From: Clostridium culturomicium
Lineage (GTDB): Bacteria > Bacillota > Clostridia > Clostridiales > Clostridiaceae
Assembly (NCBI RefSeq): GCF_000821305.1
Contig: NZ_CCXK01000012.1
Coordinates: forward strand, 63,191 to 127,190
DNA: 64,000 nt
Reading direction: 5' to 3'
The notes beneath the pieces were generated by a model. The model worked only from the letters and a program-made list of their open reading frames with translations. It was not told the DNA's origin and searched no databases. Shown here piece after piece: positions 8,894 through 17,208 of this stretch; positions within the stretch are counted from its first letter, which is position 1; every line of letters starts with the position of its first letter. Position numbers and translations under genes: made by a program.

Positions 8894-9320
8894 GGGAACC
8901 TCCTGATTAGAGTCTTAGTTAATCACACTCTAAAACTTAAATTTAATTCTTAAGTGAGTATCCAAATCTATGATTTGGGTTATACGAACTGATTTTTTTG
9001 AACGTATATATAAGAAATTTTATTATTAAATTATATCATAAATTTTATATTAATTGTGATGATACAATTAACAGTATTATAACATATTATATTAGGTTAT
9101 AATAGTTTATATAAGCAAATATAACCAAGGATTTTGGGCAAGAATCTATAATAAACAATATATATGAAAATTTAGATGGATAATTTAAAAATTTTTATTA
9201 AAATACACGAACATTGTGTTATAATAAGCAGTATGAGACTTTATGAATACAAACATTGAAGATGAAGCAAGTTAATATATATACTAAACGGACAATATAA
9301 ATAGTGAGGATGATACCTAT
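8894..9320. other. 427-bp intergenic region between divergent genes
   Basis: Contains the nested hairpin element (8952-8990, minus strand) and a very AT-rich stretch. A TATAAT -10-like sequence at about 9221-9226, with an upstream TG, probably belongs to the murA promoter; I see no convincing -35. No further ORF with an SD was found. Confidence 0.5.
8952..8990 (-). repeat. Nested hairpin element, copy 1
   Basis: On the minus strand the outer AGT/ACT pairs enclose a TC/TC internal loop, a GTAT/ATAC helix, and a hairpin CCAAATC-ATA-GATTTGG. It ends 58 bases before the start codon of the 8345-8893 gene and is followed by CTTAAGAATT, as in copy 2. Confidence 0.65.
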
Positions 9321-10577
9321 ATGGAAAGATTGGTTATAAATGGAGGAAATCCATTATTTGGAGACGTAAATATAAATGGAGCAAAAAATGCAGCAGTTGC
9401 AATTTTGCCAGCAACAATATTAGCATCAAAGGGAGTTTGTCATATAGACAATGTCCCTAATATAGAAGATATAAACTGTTTAGAGACAATTTTAAAATAT
9501 TTAGGATGTAAAGTAGAAGCGGGAAACAACTGTATTTCTATTGACAGTTCAAATATAGTTACTACAAACGCTACAATTCCAGAAGTAAGAAAGATGAGAG
9601 CATCTTACTACCTTCAGGGAGCCCTTTTATCAAGATTTAAAAAGGCTAGAGTTGAGCTTCCAGGTGGATGCCCAATTGGTGATAGACCTATAGATCAGCA
9701 CATAAAGGGGTTTGAAGCTCTTGGAGCAACTGTTACAATAGAGCATGGAGCAGTTAGCATAGAAGCAGAAAAATTAGTAGGAACTACTATATACTTTGAC
9801 GTTGTAAGTGTTGGAGCAACAATAAACATAATGCTTGCAGCAACTCTTGCTGAAGGAGTTACAGTACTTGAGAACGTAGCAAAAGAGCCACACGTTGTTG
9901 ATGTTGCGAACTTCTTAAATACCATGGGAGCAAAAATAAAAGGTGCAGGAACTGATGTAATAAAAATTACAGGTGTTGAGGAGCTTTGTGGATGCAATTA
10001 TTCTGTAATACCAGACCAAATTGAGGCTGGTACTTTCATGGTTGCGACAGCAGCATGTGGAGGAGAAGTTAACGTAACAAACGTAATACCAAAGCACTTA
10101 GAATCTATTTCTGCTAAATTAATAGAGATGGGAGTAGAGATTGTAGAGCACGATGATTCTGTTACTGTTAAGAGTGACAAAAATCTAAAGGGTGTAAATA
10201 TAAAAACTCTTCCATACCCAGGATTCCCAACAGATGTTCAACAGCCGATGAGCACATTACTTACTCTTGCAAAAGGCAGAAGTATAGTAAATGAAAGCAT
10301 ATACGAAAATAGATTTAAGCATGTTGATGAGCTTAAGAGAATGGGTGCCAACGTTAAAATAGAAGGTAAAATAGCTATAATAGATGGTGTTGAAAGACTT
10401 TCTGGAGCCCATGTTAAAGCTACTGATTTAAGAGCAGGAGCAGCGCTTGTTATTGCAGGACTTGCAGCAAAAGGAACTACAGAAGTTGAGGGTGTTGAAC
10501 ATATCGATAGAGGGTATTTAGACATTGAAAAGAAATTTAAGGCACTTGGTGCAGACATAAAAAGAGTGAACGATTAA
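9321..10577 (+). CDS. murA: UDP-N-acetylglucosamine 1-carboxyvinyltransferase
   Basis: A 418-aa EPSP-synthase-fold enzyme that transfers enolpyruvate from PEP to UDP-GlcNAc, the first committed step of peptidoglycan synthesis in the cytoplasm. Characteristic segments are NINGAKNAAVAILPATILA at the N-terminus and the active-site loop LPGGCPIGDRPID with Cys117, the residue alkylated by fosfomycin in sensitive enzymes. Length is normal. Clostridia often carry two murA paralogues and I cannot tell which this is. It is followed 31 bp later by the WalJ-type gene and may be co-transcribed with it. Confidence 0.96.
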   Translation: MERLVINGGNPLFGDVNINGAKNAAVAILPATILASKGVCHIDNVPNIEDINCLETILKYLGCKVEAGNNCISIDSSNIVTTNATIPEVRKMRASYYLQGALLSRFKKARVELPGGCPIGDRPIDQHIKGFEALGATVTIEHGAVSIEAEKLVGTTIYFDVVSVGATINIMLAATLAEGVTVLENVAKEPHVVDVANFLNTMGAKIKGAGTDVIKITGVEELCGCNYSVIPDQIEAGTFMVATAACGGEVNVTNVIPKHLESISAKLIEMGVEIVEHDDSVTVKSDKNLKGVNIKTLPYPGFPTDVQQPMSTLLTLAKGRSIVNESIYENRFKHVDELKRMGANVKIEGKIAIIDGVERLSGAHVKATDLRAGAALVIAGLAAKGTTEVEGVEHIDRGYLDIEKKFKALGADIKRVND

Positions 10578-10608
10578 TAATTTATCTATAGAAAATAAGG
10601 AGAATACT

Positions 10609-11394
10609 ATGAGATTTTGTCCATTGTTTAGTGGAAGTAGTGGAAATAGTATATTTGTAGGTGAAAATGATACAAATATATTAATAGATGTAGGTATGCC
10701 TGGAAAATCTATAGATAAAGAGTTATCAGCAATTGGTGTTGATCCTAAAACTATAGATGGAATATTTATAACGCACGAGCATTCAGATCATATAAAAGGC
10801 GTGGGAGTACTCTCAAGAAAGTATGATATACCTATATATGCACCAAGTCTTACATGGGAGGCCATGGAAGGGAAGGTTGGCGCAATAAAGGAAAAGAATA
10901 TTAAGCTGGTGGATGACAAATATACTGAACTAAACAATTTAATCATAGAGAACTTTCCAATATCCCATGATGCTGCATGTCCTAGAGGATATAAGGTCTA
11001 TGGGAAAAGTAAAAAGGCTTGTATAGCAACAGATCTTGGGTATTTCTCACCAGAAGTGAAGAGTGCCTTAGACGATAGCGATATAATATTGCTGGAAAGC
11101 AATCATGACATTGAAATGGTTAAGTTTGGACCGTATCCATATCCATTAAAAAAGAGAATACTCAGTACTGTAGGACACTTATCTAACGAAGCTTGTGGTA
11201 AGGCTATAGTAGATATATTTAAGGATGAATTTAAAACTATATATTTAGGTCACTTAAGTAAGACTAACAATTATCCAGAGCTTGCTTATGAGACAGTAGT
11301 AAGTGTGTTAAGAGCGAATAATATTGACATCAAGAAGGACTTAGAGTTAAGAATGTGTAATAGGGACAAACATAGTTTATTACTAGATATATAA
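10609..11394 (+). CDS. WalJ/YycJ-type metallo-beta-lactamase-fold hydrolase
   Basis: A 261-aa protein opening with FCPLFSGSSGNSIFVG and carrying the metal motif THEHSDH (HxHxDH), followed by further histidine and aspartate ligands (SHDAAC, ATDLG and GHLS). This matches the YycJ/WalJ group, related to DNA or RNA hydrolases and in other Firmicutes often next to the WalKR two-component genes, which are absent here. The substrate is unproven. SD AAGGAG lies upstream of the ATG. It is flanked closely by murA and the GerMN gene, so a three-gene transcript with a link to the cell envelope is plausible. Confidence 0.9.
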   Translation: MRFCPLFSGSSGNSIFVGENDTNILIDVGMPGKSIDKELSAIGVDPKTIDGIFITHEHSDHIKGVGVLSRKYDIPIYAPSLTWEAMEGKVGAIKEKNIKLVDDKYTELNNLIIENFPISHDAACPRGYKVYGKSKKACIATDLGYFSPEVKSALDDSDIILLESNHDIEMVKFGPYPYPLKKRILSTVGHLSNEACGKAIVDIFKDEFKTIYLGHLSKTNNYPELAYETVVSVLRANNIDIKKDLELRMCNRDKHSLLLDI

Positions 11395-11423
11395 TATAAT
11401 TTTAATCCTAATAGGGGGTAAGT

Positions 11424-12020
11424 ATGAAAAGAAAAACCTTAGTTACAATTATATTAGCCATTCTAATTGGAGTATTAGTAATTGTAGGAATGCTATATTA
11501 TAAAAATCTAGCTGTTAAAAAGGATCAAGCAAGTTCATTAGTTAAAGAAAAACTTGAGAGCACAAAGGGTGCTACTGCTGATGAAGGCAAGGAGTTTACG
11601 GATATTGTATTATACTTTGGCGGAGATGAAGTTAAGAGCGAAGTTATAAAAGAAGAGAGACTTATTGGATATGATGAGCTTTTAGGTGAAATCATAATAC
11701 AAGAACTTATAAAAGGACCTGCAACAGTAAGTCAATGTAAGCCTGTGCTTCCAAAGGAAACCAGACTTATAAGTTTTTCAATAAAAGATGGTATTGCATA
11801 TGTAAATCTTAGCAGTGATGCGGTATTTGAAATGACAGGTTCACAAGAAGAAATTCTATTAAAGGCTATAACTTCGTCATTATCACAGTTAGAGTCAGTT
11901 GATAAGATTATGATAACTATAGATAATCAAGGTGTTGATACTCTTGGTGGAAACTTTAATATATCTAAGCCTTTTAATTCTTCAGATATACAGGCATTAA
12001 AGATAAATAAACAAAAATAA
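11424..12020 (+). CDS. Membrane-anchored GerMN-domain protein
   Basis: A 198-aa protein with one N-terminal membrane helix (residues about 6-26) and an extracytoplasmic C-terminal domain resembling GerMN (segments DIVLYFGGDEVKSEVIKEERL, ELIKGP and YVNLSSDAVFEMTGSQEE). GerMN domains occur in spore-germination and cell-envelope proteins, where they are thought to bind or organise other wall proteins. There is no lipobox cysteine, so it is probably held by the uncleaved helix. It lies 30 bp after the WalJ-type gene. Role in this organism is inferred only. Confidence 0.85.
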   Translation: MKRKTLVTIILAILIGVLVIVGMLYYKNLAVKKDQASSLVKEKLESTKGATADEGKEFTDIVLYFGGDEVKSEVIKEERLIGYDELLGEIIIQELIKGPATVSQCKPVLPKETRLISFSIKDGIAYVNLSSDAVFEMTGSQEEILLKAITSSLSQLESVDKIMITIDNQGVDTLGGNFNISKPFNSSDIQALKINKQK

Positions 12021-12113
12021 GATTATATTGAAACGATAATAAATTTCTATTATAATTAGTTGAATAATATTATTTTAATATAATAAAATTTCAGACAAAA
12101 AGGAGAAATAAAC

Positions 12114-12611
12114 ATGAGTATATATACAGACTGGACAAATTATGTTGTTGAATATGTGAAATCACATGGAGAGCCAGCATTCTGGAAAGAGTATGCAAAG
12201 GTTGAGAAATCAATATACATTAAAGCTTTAGCTATACAAGGTGGAGTAATAAGTGGAACTTTTGAAAATCTAGCTAAAGAATTTGAAGTAGATGAAGTTT
12301 TCTTTATGGGATTCTTAGATGGAATAAATGAAAGTATAGATAAAGAGTTGGATCTTGAAGCAATTGAAGCTAACACAGAAATAAACTTCAAAATTGATTA
12401 TGAGAAGCTATATTTCAATATGCTTGATTCAAAAGCTGATTACCTATACACATTACCACAATGGGATAGAATTTTCTCAGACGAAAAGAGAAAAGAAATC
12501 CAAAGAGCTTGGAGAGATTCAAAAACTGTTGTTAACGAAGTTAAAATAGGAAGAAACGATCCATGTCCATGTGGAAGTGGTAAAAAATACAAGAAATGCT
12601 GCGCAAAGTAG
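12114..12611 (+). CDS. SEC-C motif protein
   Basis: A 165-aa acidic soluble protein. The C-terminus carries a complete SEC-C zinc-binding motif (GRNDPCPCGSGKKYKKCC), the same motif found at the SecA tail, where it contacts ribosomes or SecB. The N-terminal 135 residues show no motif I recognise and are predicted helical. AAGGAG SD upstream. The gene stands alone and is followed by a strong terminator. Function unknown beyond probable zinc binding. Confidence 0.85.
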   Translation: MSIYTDWTNYVVEYVKSHGEPAFWKEYAKVEKSIYIKALAIQGGVISGTFENLAKEFEVDEVFFMGFLDGINESIDKELDLEAIEANTEINFKIDYEKLYFNMLDSKADYLYTLPQWDRIFSDEKRKEIQRAWRDSKTVVNEVKIGRNDPCPCGSGKKYKKCCAK

Positions 12612-12620
12612 TTTATATTA

Positions 12621-12655
12621 AAACCTCAGTGATATAATTCACTGAGGTTTTTTTA
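12621..12655 (+). terminator. Intrinsic terminator after the SEC-C gene
   Basis: A perfect 12-bp stem (AAACCTCAGTGA at 12621-12632, TCACTGAGGTTT at 12639-12650) followed by TTTT. Confidence 0.93.
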
Positions 12656-12818
12656 TGAAATTATCATAATTTGGTATTAAAATAATTGTCTATGATATAA
12701 TTTTTATATAGGAATAGAAAGAAGAACTTCTTCATATTAAGTAAGGGGCGCAAATTCTATTAACTGAAGCAAAATTATGTGTTATGGAAGTTTATTTAAA
12801 GAAGGGAGTAGATGGAGA

Positions 12819-13460
12819 ATGGATAATAACTTAAAATGGCTTAAGGAGAAAAGAATAAATAATACTATTGAAGCCTTAAAAAAGAATGGAATGAACGGGT
12901 ATTTAGTTAAGGACAGAGAAGAGTTAATTAGTAAGATTGTTGAATTAACTAAAGAAGGAGATACAGTTACTTGTGGTGGTTCAATGTCTTTGTTTGAAAC
13001 TGGAGTAATAGATCATTTAAGAAGTGGAAGATATAATTTTTTAGACAGATATGCAGAGGGATTATCACAAGATGAGATAAAGGAAATTTATAGAGGAGCA
13101 TTTTCAGCAGATGTTTACTTTGCGGGAACAAATGCAGTAACTGAAAATGGGGAACTTTATAATGTTGATGGTACGGGCAACAGGGTAGCAGCAATGCTTT
13201 TTGGACCAGATAAGGTTATACTTGTTGTTGGAGAAAATAAGATAGTTAAAAATCTTGAAGAGGCAATTTTAAGAAATGAAAGAATTTGTGCACCAGTAAA
13301 TTGCGAGAGATTAAATAGAGCAACACCTTGCGTGAAGGTTGGCCATTGCATGGATTGTTCAAGCCCTGAAAGAATTTGTAATGAGTATATAGTTATAAAG
13401 AAGCAAAGAGATAAAGATAGGATTCATGTTATTTTTATGAATGAAAGTTTAGGATATTAA
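12819..13460 (+). CDS. LUD-domain protein (lactate-utilization LutC/YkgG-like)
   Basis: A LUD-domain protein: the N-terminal helix region LKEKRINNTIEALKKNGM, then TVTCGGSMSLFETGVIDHL, and a cysteine-bearing tail TPCVKVGHCMDCSSPERICN typical of the short clostridial members. The related LutABC system oxidises lactate, but here there are no lutA/lutB partners, so the substrate is not known. The start at 12819 (213 aa) is chosen because it follows an AAGGGAG SD and matches the family N-terminus; the ORF could be extended to 12777 without a ribosome site. It is followed by a 10-bp hairpin at about 13470-13498. Confidence 0.85.
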   Translation: MDNNLKWLKEKRINNTIEALKKNGMNGYLVKDREELISKIVELTKEGDTVTCGGSMSLFETGVIDHLRSGRYNFLDRYAEGLSQDEIKEIYRGAFSADVYFAGTNAVTENGELYNVDGTGNRVAAMLFGPDKVILVVGENKIVKNLEEAILRNERICAPVNCERLNRATPCVKVGHCMDCSSPERICNEYIVIKKQRDKDRIHVIFMNESLGY

Positions 13461-13679
13461 AATATAAGAGTTAATCAATTCATAAAATATTGATTAACGG
13501 AAAATGATTATTAACAAATATGCACTATTAAAATTCTAAAAATGTGATACAATAATATCAAGAAATCGTTAAATAATAAACGATGTATTTTAATATGAAG
13601 GTATCTAAATTGATTATTTGAAGCTTATATAAAAATAATGAGTTGGGAATAATTAAAGATAAAGCAAGGAGGAGTGCAT

Positions 13680-15017
13680 ATGAAAGTAGTTGTAATAGGT
13701 TGTACACATGCTGGGACAGCTTTTATTGTTAATGCAAAAAAGAAATATCCAGATTGTGATATTGTAGTATATGAAAAGAATAATAATGTTTCATTTTTAT
13801 CATGCGGAATAGCATTAAGTGTATCAAAGGTTGTTACTGAGCCAGAAAAATTATTTTATAATTCACCACAGAATTTGACTGGAATGGGAATAGATATGAG
13901 GATGAACCATGAGGTAATTGATGTAGATGTAGATAATAAAATGCTTAAAGCTAAGAATCTAAAAACGGGTGAAGTTTTTGAAGATAAGTATGATAAATTA
14001 GTTCTCACATTAGGATCTTGGCCGATAGTTCCAAAATTCGAAGGCGGGGAACTGGATAATATATTATTGTGCAAAAATTATGATCATGCAAAAATGGTTA
14101 TTGAAAAATCAAAAGATGCTAAAAATATTGCAGTAATAGGGGCTGGATATATAGGCGTAGAGCTTGCAGAAGCCTTTGAGATGCAAGGTAAAAATACAAT
14201 ATTAATAGATGCTGAAGATAGGATAATGAACAAGTATCTAGATAAAGAGTTTACTGATGTAGCAGAAAATGAATTTATACAGAAAGGTGTAAAGCTTAAG
14301 CTTGGTCAAAAGGTTCAGAAGTTTGAGGGTTTAAATGGTAAGGTAACTAAAATAGTTACAGATAAAGAAACTATAGAGGCAGACTTAGTTATTCTTTGTA
14401 TCGGCTTTGCGCCAAATACAGGGTTAGTTAGGGATAAAGTAAAAACCCTTAAAAATGGAGCTATAATAATAGATCAGTATATGAGAACAAGTGCTGAAGA
14501 TATTTTTGCAGCAGGGGATTGCTGTATGGTTAAATACAACCCAGCATATGATGAAAGATATATACCATTAGCAACCAATGCTGTAAGGATGGGGACTTTG
14601 ATTGCTGAAAACTTAGTAGAACCAAGATTGAGATACTTAGGAACGCAAGGAACCTCAGGAATAAAAATATATGATCAATGCATAGCTTCAACGGGTATGA
14701 CGGAAGAAGTTGCTAAGTCAACCACAGCTATGAAAATCGGAACTGCCCTTATAAAAGAGAATCATAGACCTGAATTTATGCCAACTTATAGTGAAGCAAT
14801 GCTAAAAATAGTATTTGATAAGGTAACGCATAGAGTAATTGGTGGTCAGATAGTATCTAAGCAGGATTTAACTCAATTTATGAATACACTATCAGTAATC
14901 ATTCAAAATCATATGACATTGGAAGAGTTAGCGGTAACAGATTTCTTCTTCCAGCCACATTTTAATAAACCATGGAGTATTTTAAACTCTGTTGCACTAA
15001 AAGCTTTAGAAAAATAG
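13680..15017 (+). CDS. NADH oxidase / CoA-disulfide reductase-type flavoprotein
   Basis: A 446-aa FAD/NAD(P)-dependent disulfide-oxidoreductase-family protein. It has an unusual first dinucleotide motif (VVIGCTHAGTA), a single redox cysteine at residue 42 (SFLSCGIAL) as in water-forming NADH oxidase and CoA-disulfide reductase, an NAD-binding motif IGAGYIGVELAEAF, and IFAAGDCC near the FAD. Probable role: NADH-dependent oxygen or peroxide/disulfide reduction in the cytoplasm, useful to an anaerobe under oxygen stress. The exact reaction cannot be decided. The start at 13680 follows AAGGAGG by seven bases. Its own terminator follows. Confidence 0.9.
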   Translation: MKVVVIGCTHAGTAFIVNAKKKYPDCDIVVYEKNNNVSFLSCGIALSVSKVVTEPEKLFYNSPQNLTGMGIDMRMNHEVIDVDVDNKMLKAKNLKTGEVFEDKYDKLVLTLGSWPIVPKFEGGELDNILLCKNYDHAKMVIEKSKDAKNIAVIGAGYIGVELAEAFEMQGKNTILIDAEDRIMNKYLDKEFTDVAENEFIQKGVKLKLGQKVQKFEGLNGKVTKIVTDKETIEADLVILCIGFAPNTGLVRDKVKTLKNGAIIIDQYMRTSAEDIFAAGDCCMVKYNPAYDERYIPLATNAVRMGTLIAENLVEPRLRYLGTQGTSGIKIYDQCIASTGMTEEVAKSTTAMKIGTALIKENHRPEFMPTYSEAMLKIVFDKVTHRVIGGQIVSKQDLTQFMNTLSVIIQNHMTLEELAVTDFFFQPHFNKPWSILNSVALKALEK

Positions 15018-15030
15018 AATAAGATAAAAA

Positions 15031-15068
15031 AATAAGGATATTGCCTAGGTAATATCCTTATTTTTTTA
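15031..15068 (+). terminator. Intrinsic terminator after the NADH-oxidase-like gene
   Basis: AAATAAGGATATT (15031-15043) pairs with AATATCCTTATTT (15052-15064), followed by a T run. Confidence 0.92.
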
Positions 15069-15196
15069 GGTATAGTGTAGGTATTTTTAGGATTACGAGG
15101 AGATTGAGGAGTAAGACTTTTAATTATGGCTGGTTAGAGATATACTAATTTTAGTAAAATTAAAAGCGTAGATTAAAGTGTGCAGGAGGAAACTTA

Positions 15197-15676
15197 GTGA
15201 ATATAACATTAATTACCGTAGGAAAAATAAAAGAAAAATATTTAAAGGATGCTATAGATGAATATGCTAAAAGGCTTTCAAGATACTGTAAGCTTGATAT
15301 AGTAGAATTACCAGATGAAAAAACACCGGATAATGCATCAGATAAAGAAGAACTATTAATAAAAGAAAAAGAGGGAAGAAATATATTATCAAAAATTAAG
15401 GACAATGCATATGTAGTTGCAATGGAGCTTAAAGGAAAACATATTACTTCAGAGGAATTTGCAGGCTTTATAGATAACTTAGGAGTTGAAGGAAACTCTA
15501 ATTTAGTATTTATAATTGGCGGAAGTTTAGGATTATCGCAAGAAGTACTAAAAAGAGCTAATTATAAGTTGTGCTTTTCAAAAATGACTTTCCCACATCA
15601 GCTTTTCAGAGTTATGTTGCTTGAACAAGTTTATAGGGGCTTTAGAATAATTAAAGGAGAACCATATCACAAGTAA
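15197..15676 (+). CDS. rlmH: 23S rRNA pseudouridine-1915 N3-methyltransferase
   Basis: A 159-aa SPOUT methyltransferase of normal RlmH length: ITLITVGKIKEKYLKDAIDEYAKRL at the N-terminus, and the SAM-binding trefoil knot VFIIGGSLGLS, then LSFSKMTFPHQLFRVMLLEQVYR-like C-terminal residues. It methylates pseudouridine 1915 of 23S rRNA in assembled ribosomes. The start is GTG, seven bases after a GGAGG SD. Transcribed singly, with a terminator directly behind. In many Firmicutes it sits close to a WalJ gene; here the two are about 4 kb apart. Confidence 0.96.
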   Translation: MNITLITVGKIKEKYLKDAIDEYAKRLSRYCKLDIVELPDEKTPDNASDKEELLIKEKEGRNILSKIKDNAYVVAMELKGKHITSEEFAGFIDNLGVEGNSNLVFIIGGSLGLSQEVLKRANYKLCFSKMTFPHQLFRVMLLEQVYRGFRIIKGEPYHK

Positions 15677-15696
15677 CGGTGCTGGTTTTATAACTT

Positions 15697-15733
15697 AAAA
15701 CTTATATTCTAATTAGAATATAAGTTTTTTATT
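15697..15733 (+). terminator. Intrinsic terminator after rlmH
   Basis: A perfect 14-bp stem (AAAACTTATATTCT at 15697-15710, AGAATATAAGTTTT at 15715-15728) followed by T residues. Confidence 0.92.
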
Positions 15734-15815
15734 TACAAGGACATTGATAGCACAAGTTTTTCTTAACATTTAAGTTTTAATAGCATAAAGGGATATGTAA
15801 TAAATCAATTATAGT

Positions 15816-15857
15816 GGACTGTAGGTAAGTTTATTTTACACAAACCTAGCTACAGCC
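15816..15857. repeat. Imperfect inverted repeat of unknown role
   Basis: CTGTAG (15819-15824) pairs with CTACAG (15850-15855), extended by GG/CC outside and GTTT/AAAC inside. No T run follows on either strand, so it is not a normal terminator. Confidence 0.4.
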
Positions 15858-15874
15858 CAATTAAACTAAATACT

Positions 15875-15912
15875 AAACCATAGTCAATCCAATAATATAT
15901 TGACTATGGTTT
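15875..15912 (-). terminator. Probable terminator for the nitroreductase gene
   Basis: A perfect 14-bp stem (AAACCATAGTCAAT at 15875-15888, ATTGACTATGGTTT at 15899-15912) just past the minus-strand gene end. The T tract is broken. Confidence 0.7.
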
Positions 15913-15943
15913 AATATTTACATATAATTTAAAAATTTTTTAA

Positions 15944-16767
15944 TTATAATCTTGTTATATTTACATCTTTTCTTGAAACTGTTCTTTTATAATGTACTTT
16001 TGGGTAACCAATTACCATACATGCAACTAACTCTTCGTTATCTCCTATTTGTAGAAATTTACCTATTTCAGGATTAAATTTTACAGCTCTTGATAAGAAG
16101 CCACTAAAATATGTTCCAAGCCCTAAAGCATTTATCATAAGTTCCATTTTTGATGCTGCTAAAGCTCCATTTACAATGTTATTTGATTTTATTACTATTA
16201 ATAGCTGAGCTTTAGAGAATAGCTTATCTTCTCCAGCAGGATTCTCTACAAAATTTCCATACATATCTTTCCACATATTGGCATACATCCTAATTTGAGA
16301 CGGAGTAGTTTCATCATACAATAAATTATCAGCTTGGCTATTTAAAGTCTGTAGCACCATTTTTCTAAGCTCTTGTATTTTATCTTTTATAATAACATAT
16401 GAAACATCTTGCAGATTTCCGCTAGTTTGAGTGAATTTTCCTGCTTCAATTATTTTATCTATCTTTTCTTCTTCAACATTTTTTGTGGAAAATAACCTAA
16501 CGCTTCTTCTAAATTTCATGAAATTCATTAACACATCTGGATTTACTGAAAATTCTTTAGCGTTGTATTCTTTTACTTCATTCATTGGGTATTCTTTTTC
16601 ATCATCAGAAGATATAGCCTTTACAGGGCAAATTGCAATACAATGTCCACATTTTACACAAGCTTCATTTTTATATGAGATTTTCCATCAATCATTACTA
16701 TATCATTTACTATACAGTCTTGTTTACATAAGGTACACCCTATACATTTATCAGTATTTACTAACAC
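15944..16767 (-). pseudogene. Ferredoxin-nitroreductase fusion, interrupted by a frameshift
   Basis: The family is a two-cluster ferredoxin domain fused to an FMN nitroreductase. The nitroreductase part (15944-16585, KFRRSVRLFSTKNVEEE and ALGLGTYFSGFL) is intact. Upstream, the ferredoxin part starts with GTG at 16767, eight bases after GGAGGC, and reads CIGCTLC in one frame, while the second cluster CVKCGHCIAICP is in the next frame. The two join at a run of five A (16668-16672, T on the plus strand); one extra A would restore a single ORF of about 274 codons. This is a disabled gene, a sequence error or slippage. The ATG at 16585 would give only the nitroreductase domain and lacks an obvious SD. 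Confidence 0.8.
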
Positions 16768-16803
16768 TATAAAATGCCTCCTTCATATATATTGGTATTT
16801 ATA

Positions 16804-16834
16804 ATTATATTTATTAAACTATAGTTTAAGTCAA
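16804..16834 (-). promoter_or_regulatory. MerR-type promoter with 19-bp spacer and central palindrome
   Basis: On the minus strand, -35 TTGACT (16829-16834) and -10 TATAAT (16804-16809) are separated by 19 bp instead of 17. The spacer holds a perfect 16-bp palindrome, TTAAACTATAGTTTAA (16814-16829). This is the hallmark of MerR-activated promoters. It lies between the MerR gene and the nitroreductase gene and reads into the latter. Confidence 0.85.
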
Positions 16835-16857
16835 GCTTTTTATAAAGAAAATATATG

Positions 16858-17208
16858 TTAACTATTTTGTCTGCTTTCAAGGTTTAAATTTATTTTCTCG
16901 ATATGTTTTTCAAGTGTTTTTCTTTGTTCTTCTAATTTATTTCGATGCTCGATTAAAATAGTTATTGCTAATTGATTATTATTACTGTCTACTAGAATAT
17001 CTAAATTAGTACGGATTTCTTTGACTGACATTCCTATATTTCTTAAACATCTAATTAAATTTAGTAATTCTATATCTTTTTCTAAAAATACTCTTATATT
17101 GTTTTTATCTCGTTTAAATTCAGGTAATAATCCTTCTTTTTCATAATATCTTATTTTTGATTGAGATATATTAGTTATTTCAGAAACTTCTTTTATTTTA
17201 TATTCCAT
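16858..17208 (-). CDS. MerR-family transcriptional regulator
   Basis: A 116-aa protein with the MerR winged helix at the N-terminus (IKEVSEITNISQSKIRYYEKEGLLPEFKRD, residues 4-33), followed by a long helical dimerisation segment (about 80-112). It is short, lacks cysteines and has no metal or ligand domain, so the signal is unknown; small MerR proteins next to oxidoreductases often respond to redox or electrophile stress. It lies directly upstream of the 19-bp-spacer promoter that drives the ferredoxin-nitroreductase gene, its evident target. AAGGAG SD present. Confidence 0.9.
   Translation of the reverse strand: MEYKIKEVSEITNISQSKIRYYEKEGLLPEFKRDKNNIRVFLEKDIELLNLIRCLRNIGMSVKEIRTNLDILVDSNNNQLAITILIEHRNKLEEQRKTLEKHIEKINLNLESRQNS

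Noticed and set aside
15816..15857. Inverted repeat as terminator for rlmH or the nitroreductase
   Set aside because: No T tract on either strand, and both genes already have better terminators.
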